Assembly (NCBI RefSeq): GCF_019649055.1
Contig: NW_026570221.1
Span: 4,340,001-4,404,000, forward strand
Direction of reading: 5' to 3'
Source of the DNA: Paramacrobiotus metropolitanus
Taxonomy: Eukaryota; Tardigrada; Eutardigrada; Parachela; Macrobiotidae
DNA: 64,000 bases
Shown here piece after piece: positions 44,247-55,578 of the stretch. A program made the translations under genes and the position numbers. Each line of letters opens with the position of its first letter. Position 1 is the first letter of the stretch. Below the pieces are notes generated by a model. It did not search any database and was not told where the DNA came from. It worked only from the letters and a program-made list of their open reading frames with translations.

Positions 44247-47200
44247 TCATTCCACGTCAATATTCTCCTCCGGCTCCGGGGATTCCGGACTCATCAGCGG
44301 TGGTGGCTGATCCGATCCTCCGGAGCGGGTATCTTCAAAATCATCCACGTTCTCATTTCCCATGGCACGTCCATTTTCTCCGTTCAGGTAAACAGTTTCC
44401 ATCACCCGGACAGTAGCGCGCAGAGTTTCCAGTCTTTCTTTGACTTGCGTAAATTCGTTGTCATAGTCCAGGCGTAATCCATTCACAACACCACGCAATT
44501 CTCCGATTGCACCATTATGTCCATTGATGGTGCGATACTGTGCATTCAAGGTGTTGGTGTGTGTTGAAAGCGACAGTCCATGAGCATCCAGCCGACCGCA
44601 TACATTCGTAAATCGTCCAACGTGTATGTCTAGCCTTTCTGTATGAATGGCCAACTGTTCCTTCATCCGTTTCGCTTCATTACGCGTGTCTCTTTCCTTA
44701 TCGGCAACATAACGCACATCCTCTCTGTCTCTCGTTCTCTTGCGCTCACATGTGCGGATGAATGCATCGCTACGGAGTGTCTGGCTGTCCAATTTACGGT
44801 GTATACGTTTAAACTCCTCTCCAGCATGCAACGCATACGCTCGCTGTTTCTTATTCATTTCGTTCACCACGTTAATTCCAGTCTCTTGCTGATCAGCCAA
44901 CAATTTCAAAGCATCGGCTATATCGGCATGATTTGGCCTCTCCATAAATGTGGCAATACGATTTCGTGCCAGGTGCAGCGATAATTTGGAGATAGCTGGC
45001 GGGGTTTCATCAAGGTTTTCCATCTCTTGGTTAACTGGTCCCGTATTCATCCGCAATATCATGGCATGACTTCCATTATCGTTGATATAACCGCGATAGA
45101 TAGATCGCTCCATTCTTAACAGTCTGGTGTAGATGTCGCGCAGTTTACACAGTACAGCTTTGCAGTAGGCAATCACAACTCCAGAATCCACTTGACTGGT
45201 TCTTTCTTTCTTCATGCCGTTAAATTTATTTCTCTTTGGCCGTTTACTCAGCTTCCGTTGCACCATGTTCACAGGCATTGTTCGTTCGTGATGAAATTCG
45301 TGAGCATCCACCATCTCGATACTTTCTGGACGGACATCCAAGCGCGCAGTCCAACGCATGTCTTTTATGTAAAATCCAGAAATAACGATTCCGGTCAAGA
45401 GAAAAACGAAAACAATAATAATCACAAGCCAATAAACGACGTAACGCAGTTTTCCGAGGAATGAATAATTTAGGTTGGGTAAAGTAGAAACAACTGGCAC
45501 TCCAGTACCAGTGGTGAACTTGTACGGCGTACGAATATCCAAATTATTTAATTGATTCACGTAGTCGAAGGCTGGTAGTGGTCGCCTAATAACTTCCGTC
45601 TGTAGAAAATTCACTCATACATCGTACTTTGGCGCAAACCGTGTTGCAATATGGACATGGTTTCCTTGCATGGTCGAATTAACTGGGACCCAGCTACCAT
45701 TCTTGGATACACGTATTTCGCCGTCGATATTCAGAAAAGGAGTTGGTTGTACGCAAATAAAGTCAATCAGCGTTAATCCATCCAAGGCAATTGTGCTGTG
45801 GTTGTATCGAGGCTGTGGGTATTTGCAAGTCTCAGAATCCACAGCAAAGTCCAGCAGTCGAGATTCACATTTAAAGATTACTGCCTGATCAAGTCCCATA
45901 GTATCAATGGCGAAACAATCCGGGTATCCCATTGATTTTCCAGCCAAGATCGGGCTAATTCGGGATAATAAAATGAGCTGGTACAAGGCAATTTTGTCCA
46001 TCCGGCAGTCCAAATTTTCAGTGGTGAGTGCTAGGGTGTTACCAATATCCGTCATATCATCTCGAAAATAATTAAAATGCTGCGAGTAATAATTGGACAG
46101 CTGAAGTTTCTCTGAAGCATTTCTTTTTGTCCTCATGACGTCCAAGGTAAAATTATGCAGCTTCTGCCAAAACTTCCGGGATGCTCCGGTGTCGGTCGGC
46201 TGAACAATATCTCCGAGAACAATTTTCAAGTTCGGATTTCCCTTAACATTATAGGCTTTGGCTTTGGGAAGTCCGCATACGGTGGATAGGTTCCCAAGGT
46301 AGAAATCGATTTGTCTGAGGTCATCTCGCAGTCTTTGGAAGTTCTCATCATTTCTTAGGACTCCAACAGAGGAATATCTTCTTCTGATACATTTCTGGTC
46401 ATCAGGAGTTTCCTGCGCATTCCACACATTGGTTATCTGGTTAGACATTGCCTCTCCCTTGCTTCGTGAACTCGCGATCTCTCCTGTTGCTGTCATAACT
46501 GGACATCCACGACATTCCTGGCTAAGTTCTATCTCTTCCATTATGCAGGAAGTCGTTGTATAAGTGACCTCCCGCATCCAAGATCCATCTCCTTCCGGTT
46601 CTGCATCGAATTTCCAAACCGATCCGTCTTTTGCCATGGTCTGGCCGGCACATAAGGTATTTCTATGCATGCTCCAACATTCGGCTGGTGGTACGGTTCG
46701 CGTATAGCTTCTCAATATGGTGTCGTGACCACCAAAGAAGAAGGATGTGACAGTTTTTGTCTTGACTTGTTGCTTGCATGCGATTCCTTTAAAGGTGAGG
46801 GATTTAGGTTCCTCTTTATAGAGCTCGTATGTGATAGTTGAATCTTTCAGGACAGCCGGCAGAAACGGACACGTATTGTATTTTTGAAGAGAAACAATCC
46901 CGACATAGCGTGCGGCATGGCAGTCGCACACCTTAAATCTAGTTCCGTCAGCTATGCCGATCAATCCAAGGATACAAATTATTGCCGGAAACAAAGTGCT
47001 TTTTGATGTCCATCCCAGTCCGTCGCCTCCTCGTCGCGGACTGAACACCGGTGAGATGTAAGGTTCACGTTCCTCATTGGCAGCGGGCAGTTGGGGTCCA
47101 ATTGCAGGTGCAAATTCTGTATCCATTCGGCCAGTTCCGGCAGCACGTCCAAAGCAGTCTTCTTGGAATAGATCGTCGAGATATCTGGCACTTGCCTCAA

Positions 47201-47255
47201 TTCTCTCTTTTTCTTGCAGTATGTCTTCCATTTTTTGGTGTTCGACTTCGTACAA
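44247..47255 (-). pseudogene. env: Envelope-like glycoprotein with an in-frame stop before the membrane anchor
   Basis: On the minus strand, 546 codons from ATG 47255 run to TGA at 45,617-45,615, and the same frame then stays open for 455 codons to 44,247. The first part has an internal signal-peptide-like segment (LFPAIICILGLIGIADG, residues about 87-103), then a Cys-rich ectodomain with N-glycosylation sites. The second part has a strong membrane segment (YWLVIIIVFVFLLTGIVISG) followed by a long, charged, coiled-coil-rich tail. The single stop lies between ectodomain and anchor, so a truncated product would be soluble. It is envelope-like by layout. I cannot assign the viral family; glycoproteins captured from RNA viruses by LTR elements are a possible source. 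Confidence 0.65.
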
Positions 47256-47293
47256 AGTTTTCCAGTGTCTGATTTCGTTCCTTCATTTTTCAT

Positions 47294-47309
47294 CTCATCC
47301 TTCACGCCA
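47294..47309 (-). promoter_or_regulatory. Possible primer binding site of the env element
   Basis: Two bases inside the 5' LTR on the minus strand comes TGGCGTGAAGGATGAG. It starts with TGG as primer sites do; I cannot name the tRNA. Confidence 0.35.
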
Positions 47310-47311
47310 CT

Positions 47312-47551
47312 TGTTACAATGGGGGAAAAACACAACTCAAGGCAGGTTCGACTTTTAATCAAAACTTCTTCGCAACTGATTTTACACTGATGTTCAGGCG
47401 CTCTGCAAGCGCGCCTTTTATTAGCGGCACATCAAAGCGAATTCAAAAATGCAAAATACACAAAGACTAAACCACACCAAGATTAGGCAATCAAAACACA
47501 ATTATGCAATCATCAAAACTAATGATGAATCATCGGAATGATGTCATAACA
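47312..47551 (-). repeat. 5' LTR of the env element (minus orientation)
   Basis: Nearly identical to 43,847-44,098 but 12 bases shorter: the stretch with TATATAAG and the left half of the palindrome is missing or replaced (AATGATGAATCATC). This copy would be the promoter LTR, so the loss may matter. Confidence 0.85.
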
Positions 47552-47555
47552 TGTA

Positions 47556-49093
47556 ATGCGCACTGTGCCGGGACAGACATAAATTTGTTTTGTAATAACG
47601 ATGAAACTTGGGAAATTTCAGAGCTTTTGATTTTTGAGCAGCTGGCAAACATTTTTTCAATGAAATCAAGCGGTAAATTCGAAATAACTAATAAGCTTTT
47701 AAAAATCGCCGCGGCATCCCTTCTCACTCCGCTCAAATTAATTTTCAACGCTGCTTTAAATGAAGGAGTATTTCCCGCAAGTTGGAAGCATTCTTTTATA
47801 ACGCCAGTACCTAAAGTTGCTGCCGATCATAGATTGCCCGGCAGTTATAGGCCAGTGTCGTTGTTAAATCCTGTGTCGAAAATATTTGAACGATGTCTTG
47901 ACCAGTTAATACGTGACAATCTGAACAAAACCGGAGCTCTCCTCGACCACCAGTTTGCTTACAGACGTAAAAGGTCACCTGAACTGCAGTTATTTCTTTT
48001 CGTTAAAAGTGTAAACGATCTAATTGCCAGTGGCGTTGCTGTTGATGCCGTATTTTTAGACTGTTCTAAAGCATTTGACAGGCTGTCGCATAAATCGATT
48101 TTAAATGCATTGACCGAATTGAATCTTCCCAGTCAGGTTGTGCACCTGATATCTGATTATCTGAGAAATCGTACGCAACGTGTTGTTGTTGAAAACGAGA
48201 TTTCTGGTGCGCTACCTGTTAACAGTGGCGTGCCTCAAGGCTCCGTGTTAGGTCCGTTGTTGTTTATATGCGTATTAAACTTTCTTATACGAGCACTGAA
48301 GAACAAAAGCGCCGCTTTGGTTTTTGCCGATGACATAGTCGTTTTTCGTCCCGTTACTCAGCCCTCAGACAGCCAGCTGTTGCAGGAAGACTTGTCGTTT
48401 CTTAACGAATGGCTTACCGACAAACAGCTGAGTCTCAACGCTGCCAAGTCTGCCCACGTTCAGTTTTCGAAGAAGAATGCTTTAACATGCACGTATCAGT
48501 ACAACATCAACACCGTTCCCGTCCCAAAGTGTGATAATGTTAAGCATCTTGGAGTATTCCTTGACCGAAAACTAAAGTTCAAAATTAACAGTGAAAATCT
48601 GGTAAGCAAATGTAACCGGAGGATTGGTTACATAAACCACATTTTTCGATACACTGACTATGGTGCTCGTATGCGATTGTTCGATTCGCTAGTCCTCTCT
48701 CTCATCGATTACTGTTGCTTCATCTCGCATCCGTCACTAAAGCAGTCGGTTAATGCCATCGAACGTTGTCAAAGGCGGTTTACTAAAACTTTGCGACTCG
48801 GCAACAATGTCTTGAAGTACAAAGAACGTCTAAAAGAACTAAAGTGGGACGATTTAAAAATACGCTGTTTAAAAAAAGCTCTACTTTTTATGTACAAATT
48901 GGTGTTCCGCGTTGTTCCGATGGGTGATCTGATCGTCACACCGCTTCGGTTTTCGGTGTCTGTGCTTGAGTCTGTTGCAGGAAACACCAGAACATCCGTG
49001 TCCCATCCAACCAGCCCCGACAACGATTTGTGGAACAACGGTGACCACCGCCCACGACTCGTATCTCAACAACCTCGTGTCCGTTTGGAATGA
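47556..49093 (+). pseudogene. LINE reverse transcriptase, duplicated 3' part (copy B)
   Basis: Carries the RT domain from NAHCAGTD onward with all RT motifs (FLDCSKAFD, NSGVPQGSVLGPLLF, FADD) and the same C-terminal frameshift as copy A. It lacks the endonuclease because the duplication began inside the LINE. The LINE 3' tail ends at about 49,753. Confidence 0.9.
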
Positions 49094-50892
49094 GCTTCCT
49101 TTGCTACCCACTACCTACGTCACGCTGAAGACCTTTACAGAAGCGCTGAAAACAGTGAAACTGGATGATCTGCCTTCCGCCAAAACCTTCCTAAAAAGTG
49201 CTTAAATTTCCTTTTATTTTTTTTGTCTTTTTACTACAAAGTTATTATGTGCAATGTATATGTTCTTGTCTACATACTTTTTACGGTTGCGGCTAAGTTT
49301 ACAACGTCACAAAAAGGCGATTACGTGCGTAAGTGTCCTTGCTTTCCTTTTTCCCACGATTTTATTTTGAAAATTTCCGGAAATTTTTGAAAACTTTAGA
49401 TGTACAGTACGTGGGTTTTGGTTTTATGCATCGACCCCACCGCGATCGCCTCCCTCCCCCTCTTTGTTTTTCCACAGTTATATTCACTTACCGCAACCGA
49501 AACGATAGAAACCACTTCATTTCTTTCTTTTCTTGGGCTGCTATCTGTTAACAAGAGTCTTGCTCTCTTTGTTGCATACTGACCTTCATGTTCCGATGTT
49601 CTCATGTTATCAGTTAACGATGTTTCTATGTTGTGACTACTTTATGTTGTTCTGAACAATTTTGTCATGTTTACTACCCACTGTGTTACTGTCTAAAGCC
49701 TAGAGGGGGCACCTGCTCCGTGCAAGGACAATAAACTCCATTATTATTATTAGCGAAATCCATAAATTGTATTTTTGCGGTTGCATTTCAAGCCCGGCTT
49801 GTAATCGAATTATGCACGATAAACGATCAGCTGTACATTTTCAAATTTAGCCTATTTCAATAGGGAAAAAGAATAATTAGAATTCATGCGCTTCTGTCCA
49901 CCACAACGTCTACTGTCCCTGTCCGTGTCCATACGTGTCCGTCTTCTAGTTTGTCCTCGTCCCCGTCCATCTAGTGTCCGTCCTGTCCAGCCGTCCGTCC
50001 ACGTCCGTTCATGTCTGCGAATTAGTGATACCCTTCTACGGATGGGTCCGACGGGTTATTAAGAGATTGCGGGGCGATGGCACGCTGAGCGCGGTAACGA
50101 AATGTAGTTAATAATGTAACCCCATTTACGCAGTGATACCGGTTCATGCAGCAGGGTTTCGGCAACTCCCGGACAATCTCCTTTCCTCTATTTGTTTATG
50201 TTTGTGAACAGCAAAAATAAACAGATTTGATTGCTGTCCATAACGACACTCGAAAAAAATTTATATTTTTCAAAGCGTGCATGTTTGCGCCGCACGTTTC
50301 CGAAGATAAATTTGTCAAATACTGTACATCCGAAACTTTAAACATCCATTTGAAATTACAGGAGAAAATGAGTCTTGATTAATCATTGGTTTATACAAAA
50401 TTTATCAGCAGTGCAAGACTGGTGCGTTATGTTGCATCAGATTGCCTTTTGTGCAGATATTTTGTAGGTATTCAACCAGCATTCTCACGGAGTTCATATC
50501 GCAGTCTTTTGCACAAACTATTTACGGTATAAGATTTGGAGAAAGAAAATAACCGCAGTACAAATTTGATAACAGAACGTTTCGATCACTTAGTTGTATA
50601 CCTGCTTAACAAGAGAAAAGATTTATTTTGATAAAAATAAGTCAGTGCTGGTTGAACAGAAATACAAGATGTTGTGGTATTTCGCGGTCAAGGCGCGATA
50701 AACCAGAGTATAATGACTGCAACTGCAAGCTTGGACAGAGTGGTCACATCCAACTCCCTCAGATCAACATCGCTCCAGTTGCGCTCACTGCCATCCGGTC
50801 GGAAACCACAATATCTACAGTATAGAGTTACGATAACATACAGTTTTTATTTGGGTTTTAACCGCGAAAACGTTCGCAAATTTTCCTTAAAC

Positions 50893-51150
50893 CTACAGCT
50901 GAAAGAAGCGTCGGATCGAATGCCACTGATCGGGATAGTCCAGATTATCAATCCACCGTCGATGGATGGAGCGTACCTGATTGTACACTGTATCATCCAC
51001 CGGAGGATAGTACTTCTCTGCCGCTAATATAAACTTCTGGAGCATACCGGCGTCACCATCATCGGCATGCAAAGTTAGGTGCCGGATCGTAACTGGAAGC
51101 ATGGCATTATCTGAGCTCCATTGAAAACCAGCTTCGTTCCATGGAAGCAG
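50893..51150 (-). pseudogene. Unknown minus-strand gene, 3' coding part
   Basis: Open to a stop at 50,893 and protein-like (PWNEAGFQWSSDNAMLPVTI…, YPPVDDTVYNQVRSIHRRW). The ORF runs into the G2 LTR on its upstream side, so its first about ten apparent residues belong to the LTR. The last about 20 codons also occur at the right edge of duplication copy A. The upstream part of the same gene may be 63,580-64,000. No recognised domain. Confidence 0.45.
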
Positions 51151-51462
51151 TGCAGTGGCTTTCACGCTTGGATCGTACATACCTGATCGCAGGTATTACG
51201 ATCCGCCCTCCGCTCTCTTCCGCCAACGGCACTAGCCGTACATATTCGGCGGTTACGTCAGGCTTATGCATATGGCTTATGGTAGAGCAGCGTTAGCGCA
51301 GTATTATCGGCAGTCATGGATTGTCAGTTGTCATGTTCATGTTTGTGTTATGCTTGCGGTTATTTTTCCCGATAAAAAAGTTCCTTTTTATCGTCCTGTC
51401 TTCCCCATTTCCGGTAGAGCATATAGTAGAGGACCTCCCCAGTAGAGGAGAGCTTCCTTACA
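51151..51462 (+). repeat. 5' LTR of G2
   Basis: From TGCAGTGGC to CTTACA, directly followed by the primer site. TATAG at about 51,421 is the likely TATA box. Its left edge is fuzzy by a few bases because GCAG precedes both LTR copies. Confidence 0.85.
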
Positions 51463-51472
51463 TGGTAGCAGA
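51463..51472 (+). promoter_or_regulatory. Primer binding site, initiator tRNA-Met type (G2)
   Basis: TGGTAGCAGA abuts the LTR, the same site as in G1. Confidence 0.85.
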
Positions 51473-51791
51473 CCCGATCTGTGGTTACCTGTTTAACTGA
51501 GAAACAGCCCAGTGAAATCTACCGGACCAGCACCGATTTCCCGTTTGCCATTCGTTGGAGGACGTGGATCTCGGCGCGTACCTTACTTCCCGCAGGTTCT
51601 CCTCAGACGATGGTAGAACATTAAGATCTGTGTTAACCTGTGTTTTGAGCCTAGTTGCAGATATCGGCGTATCGGAGCGTACTCGCAGTGGAGGTTTGGA
51701 CTCGCGTCTGGATCTCTACAAGTGCGTTCTCCTCAGCGTTCTCCGCGTAGAAGTTTCGGACCGCAAGGATCATCAGGCTCATCTTCGTTTG

Positions 51792-52042
51792 GTAAGTGAT
51801 TGAGGCGTATATGTTTCATGAGGCTTATTTTTGCACTAATTTAATTTAACGCTGTATGTAGTATCAGGCTTATTTTAACGCTTATTTTGCATTGTAATTA
51901 TGCTGATTTTCCTTCGAAGAAATTAGGCTTATTTTATTTTGGAATTCATAACCTTCGACAAATTAGGCTTTCTTGCGCATATTTTCGCTTTACTGTCAAG
52001 CGCATCAACCTCCGTCCAGGCGTGTTTGTCTTGATTTTACAG
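51792..52042 (+). promoter_or_regulatory. Candidate leader intron of G2 (donor GTAAGT, acceptor TTTTACAG)
   Basis: A consensus donor G|GTAAGT at 51,792 and an acceptor TTGATTTTACAG ending at 52,042 bracket an AT-rich stretch that contains AGGCTTATTT three times (about 51,820, 51,866 and 51,925). The same donor could serve the post-pol acceptor at 60,709. Confidence 0.45.
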
Positions 52043-52267
52043 ATAGCAGAAGCTACAGACAATAGGCGCAGGTCGATTATCGACCTGGACAGGCAGCAGC
52101 TGAAAAGAATTTAGCAGATTCTTCTTGCAGATAAGGCTATCGTGAATTTTTTAAAGGCGAATCAACATCCGTGATTCAAACTGTTTTCATACAGTAGACG
52201 CTTAAAATTCAACGCTGAATATTACTGCTTTACATTTCTCGATACCAATTACGCTTATCAAAACAAA

Positions 52268-53554
52268 ATGCAAACATTAAAGGCTTTAATTTCACCGCGT
52301 AGTATTGTGAAAAAGCCAGAGCAACAAGCTAATAACACGCAGGCCAATAATGCGAAAAATAAACAACCCGCAAAAGCTAAAGGCGCATCTGTCAGTAATA
52401 AATCAACAGCTGCGCCTGCGCATACAGTAAATACGAGGCTAAACGCTCAGCGTTTACACGCACAAGAACCGCAGCCTGCTTCCAGCCTTCCACCCGGAAA
52501 TGTTTTCGCGCGTAGCAATAAAATGCTACGTTCACCTTCGCTTTCTAACGCTTCTGAAAATGCTAATAATGCTAACCAGCAGGAAGAAAGCAGGCCAAGT
52601 TCACAGCTTAGCGGCATATCGGAATTTGACAGTATACCACTGTCAGGTGAAAGCGAAACGCATTCTCGCACAGGCTCAGCAATGTCTTTAGAAGAAAATG
52701 CGTTAACATTTATCGAGAAAGATCCAGGCTTATTGGCAGAGCAGGAACTGCTTAATTTTGATATTGATGAAACGCTTAGCGGTAATAATGCTAATAATCA
52801 ACAGACACCGCCTGCTGATAACGGTCAAGTAAATTCAGCTAATTTTCATACTCCAGGCGAATTAAACGACGCTCAAAACGAAATTATTAACTTACGTCGC
52901 TTGAATTCTTCGCTCGAGAAAAAGCTAATACATACTGTACATGAGGCGAAAAATGATATTGCACAATTGCAACAGTTGATTACTGAGGCAGTTGATGCAC
53001 GCGATAAGGCTCAAAGTCAAACTGCTGATTTATTACAACAACGTAATGAGGCTTTTACTGTAATCGCGACAAAAGAAGAATTCGAGAAAAAGGCGCATAA
53101 TTATATACGCGATTTAAAAAGGCGAATTGCTGATCACGATGATGTGGTAAAGCAATACAAGGAGGTTAAGCAAGAATTATATGAAAAGCTGCAAATCACA
53201 GAGCATATGGCGCAAGAACACAAGGCAAAATTAATTACATGCGAAGGCGAATTAAATAAGGCACTCGAGCGTCAGCGTAAATTGTTGGAAGAAAAAAGTT
53301 TAAATGTGACTACTTTACGTAAGGCTAATGAAACGGCTAGTTATTATAAAGAACAATCTACCCGCTTAGAAGGCGCTTGTGTTAATTTAGAGGCGAGACT
53401 GGAACTGGCTGAAAAAGCGAACGAAGACCAGGAGTACGAACTGTATGTGCTCAGATCTCGTCGAGATCATTATGCCGCTTCACAGGCTATCAGTACACAA
53501 ACTGATAATACGCTTCCAGCGTTCCAGGCTTTCTTCCCTCCCGCACCACCCTAA
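52268..53554 (+). CDS. G2 gag N-terminal part: disordered head and coiled coil
   Basis: 428 codons from ATG 52268. The first about 200 residues are Asn/Gln/Ser-rich. Residues about 200-400 form a long coiled coil (EIINLRRLNSSLEKKL…, ADHDDVVKQYKEVKQELYEKL). A TAA at 53552 stops it, and the same frame reopens immediately as the capsid ORF at 53,564, so the two are probably one gag interrupted by, or reading through, one stop. Corresponds to 1,761-4,026 in G1. Confidence 0.8.
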   Translation: MQTLKALISPRSIVKKPEQQANNTQANNAKNKQPAKAKGASVSNKSTAAPAHTVNTRLNAQRLHAQEPQPASSLPPGNVFARSNKMLRSPSLSNASENANNANQQEESRPSSQLSGISEFDSIPLSGESETHSRTGSAMSLEENALTFIEKDPGLLAEQELLNFDIDETLSGNNANNQQTPPADNGQVNSANFHTPGELNDAQNEIINLRRLNSSLEKKLIHTVHEAKNDIAQLQQLITEAVDARDKAQSQTADLLQQRNEAFTVIATKEEFEKKAHNYIRDLKRRIADHDDVVKQYKEVKQELYEKLQITEHMAQEHKAKLITCEGELNKALERQRKLLEEKSLNVTTLRKANETASYYKEQSTRLEGACVNLEARLELAEKANEDQEYELYVLRSRRDHYAASQAISTQTDNTLPAFQAFFPPAPP

Positions 53555-53563
53555 CGCCCATTT

Positions 53564-54826
53564 ATGATAACACGCGACAGTGGCAGCATGCCATCAGCTC
53601 AGTGCAGTGTACTTCCGGGTTTGTATCGCAGTGCACCTGCACCGGCTATCACTGTATCAGATCTTACGCAAGCTTTGAAGGCAAATAAAAAGTCACCTGA
53701 TTTTAAAGCAAAATTTAAAGGCGATAAGAACGAAGTTGAAGGCTTTCTGGAGCTGTTTGATCTTAACGCTAAGTACGGCCATTGGGACGAAGATAAAAAG
53801 GTCAGCCGCTTCTTTAACGCTTTAGAAGGCGATGCCGCTTCATGGTTCAAAGTCGCAATTGTAGGCCCGAATAAACCGCAAACTTTCTCCCAGTGGAGAT
53901 CAGCTTTTCTGGATCGGTATTCCGATCCAGAAAAAGGCTACAATGCGCTTAACGAGTTATCAAGCCGCAAAATTAAGGTTGGTAAAGAAACGCTCGACGA
54001 GTATTACCAGGCGATGATCGCTTTACGCGCTCGCGCAGGCGTAACAGATGACGCTCATTTTCTGACGTATCTGATGAAAGGCTTAGACTCGCATCACACT
54101 TTAAGGCAAAATATGATCATTATGAAGCCAGTTACACCGGCAGAATTTTTGAAAAACGCGCGATATCTTGAAGCTACTTATAAAGATGATGATGATTTCG
54201 CTTATGGCAATCAAGCACAGGCATCACAGGCTAAACCGCTTTCATATGCACAAGCAGCCGCTAATAATGGGAATAAAACTAATAATTTTAAGCATAATAA
54301 GCCGTTCAAACCGCAATTTAATAAAGGCAATATTCAGCAGACTAATAACGCGACTAAACCTCCTCACGCTCAAGCACACGCTCAGGCACCGCTAAATAAT
54401 AATAATCAGGTGCAAAATAATACAGCTAATAATACGGCTAATCAAAATGTACGCCGTCCAGGCATCGCTTATTGTGCAAACTGTGATGTCGCAGGTCATT
54501 CACGTCAAGCTTGCAGATATGAAGGCGTTCCTCATAAACAAAATCCAGTGTGGTGCAAGTTTCACTGGCCCACCACAGGCGAAAGGCGAACTTTAAAAGA
54601 ATTCACAGAAAGGAAAGCTAATCGCAGCAATACCAGCAGTCCTTCAGGTAGGACTACAGGCGCATCGACCCCTTCTGGTGGTCCCAGCTTAGGCGGACCT
54701 TCGCCGGCCCGGCAGCGTACGCCGTCCGGTGCCAGCGTTAATTCACAGTTTGATACGGCTTCAGAATACAGTGAAGGCGAAACTTCGGCGTTAAATAGCT
54801 CATCTGATGAGTCTTTAAACGCTTAA
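53564..54826 (+). CDS. gag: G2 gag: capsid and zinc knuckle
   Basis: 420 codons. The capsid segment (FKGDKNEVEGFLELFD…, AASWFKV, QWRSAFLDRY, LDEYYQAMIALRARAG) is the retrotransposon gag fold. A linker rich in Asn/Gln/Lys follows, then the zinc knuckle CANCDVAGHSRQAC (CX2CX4HX4C) and a Ser/Gly/Pro-rich tail. Same frame as the coiled-coil ORF upstream. Confidence 0.9.
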   Translation: MITRDSGSMPSAQCSVLPGLYRSAPAPAITVSDLTQALKANKKSPDFKAKFKGDKNEVEGFLELFDLNAKYGHWDEDKKVSRFFNALEGDAASWFKVAIVGPNKPQTFSQWRSAFLDRYSDPEKGYNALNELSSRKIKVGKETLDEYYQAMIALRARAGVTDDAHFLTYLMKGLDSHHTLRQNMIIMKPVTPAEFLKNARYLEATYKDDDDFAYGNQAQASQAKPLSYAQAAANNGNKTNNFKHNKPFKPQFNKGNIQQTNNATKPPHAQAHAQAPLNNNNQVQNNTANNTANQNVRRPGIAYCANCDVAGHSRQACRYEGVPHKQNPVWCKFHWPTTGERRTLKEFTERKANRSNTSSPSGRTTGASTPSGGPSLGGPSPARQRTPSGASVNSQFDTASEYSEGETSALNSSSDESLNA

Positions 54827-54951
54827 GGGGCGCATACTCCGGCTATGCAACCCCCTTCCCACCGTCTCCGCCGGATAAGGTTGAGAAGGAATGCATAATT
54901 CAAAGCGCGGGAATATATGGCTACATAATACGCGATTGTACATGTAATCTT

Positions 54952-55578
54952 TTGCAAGCTCATACAGATACCCAAAATTTCTGCGTAAGTTATAATGAAC
55001 CTTTTAAAGCGAAAATGCTTAATCACGACGCTTATGTAAATAATATTCCGGTAAAAATTGTAAGCGATACAGGCGCTGAAACAAGCTTCATATCTGAACA
55101 GTTTTGTAAGAAAAATAATTTAAGCACGCTTCCCATTAAAAAGCCTTTTCACATTCGCGGTATCGGCGGTGTGTGCGCATTTTGCGTTACACACTACTGC
55201 AACGCTCCAATAACAATCAACAATAGTACGCTTAATCATTCTATGTTTGTAAAGCCCGCCCGAGATGGTATTCATGTCTTATTAGGCCAGGGCTTTTTAA
55301 GTCAGGCTAAATATGAAGTTATGGCGAATAAAATAATTAATTTTCATGTCTTACAGGATAAGCTTGTAAATTGTAATGTAAGTAGTCTGGGCGAAGTGCA
55401 GTCGGCCGCTGCAGTTCCGCCTCACAGGCTTTTTCCGCTACAAATTTTACAGGCGTACCTGTATCAAATATGCGCGCATCACGTAAAATGCCTTTTGCAG
55501 AGGTTCATGTCAAAAATGTTGTTTATAAGGACCATACTCGTACGGCAAAAGCTAAAATTACAAAAACACAAGCTGTAA
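54952..55578 (+). CDS. pro: G2 aspartic protease
   Basis: Retropepsin-type: VKIVSDTGAETSFIS holds the catalytic D-T-G, HIRGIGG the flap-like region and VLLGQGFLSQAKYEV the conserved C-terminal strand (like ILGxDFL). The true start is unclear; it likely follows gag by frameshift. The reading is good to about 55,440, after which the ORF drifts out of frame and the next frame (55,470) takes over. Confidence 0.85.
   Translation: MQAHTDTQNFCVSYNEPFKAKMLNHDAYVNNIPVKIVSDTGAETSFISEQFCKKNNLSTLPIKKPFHIRGIGGVCAFCVTHYCNAPITINNSTLNHSMFVKPARDGIHVLLGQGFLSQAKYEVMANKIINFHVLQDKLVNCNVSSLGEVQSAAAVPPHRLFPLQILQAYLYQICAHHVKCLLQRFMSKMLFIRTILVRQKLKLQKHKL

Larger units (their letters stand above)
43847..47551 (-). 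mobile_element. Env-only LTR element, 3.7 kb
   Basis: Flanked by LTRs of 252 and 240 bp and a 4-bp duplication, TGTA (43,843-43,846 and 47,552-47,555). Copy A of the duplication shows the empty site with one TGTA (about 40,400). Between the LTRs there is only a short leader, one envelope-like coding region on the minus strand and a 3' untranslated region; gag and pol are absent. This is the layout expected from reverse transcription of a spliced env RNA, though internal deletion would look similar. Confidence 0.85.
43823..50950 (+). repeat. Tandem duplication, copy B, with nested LTR element
   Basis: Copy B starts in mid-LINE after an 18-base filler (GAGTTCAGCATACAGCAT), runs to 43,846, is interrupted by the envelope LTR element, resumes at 47,556 and ends at 50,950. 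Apart from the insertion it is colinear with copy A. Region 49,754-50,892 holds no gene. Confidence 0.9.

Noticed and set aside
44247-45614. A separate 455-codon gene on the minus strand
   Set aside because: It follows the envelope ORF in the same frame across one TGA and opens without an ATG; it is the anchor and tail of the envelope.
47556-49753. A second, independent LINE insertion
   Set aside because: The copy shares host sequence beyond the LINE tail and starts mid-ORF at a filler junction, so it belongs to a tandem duplication.
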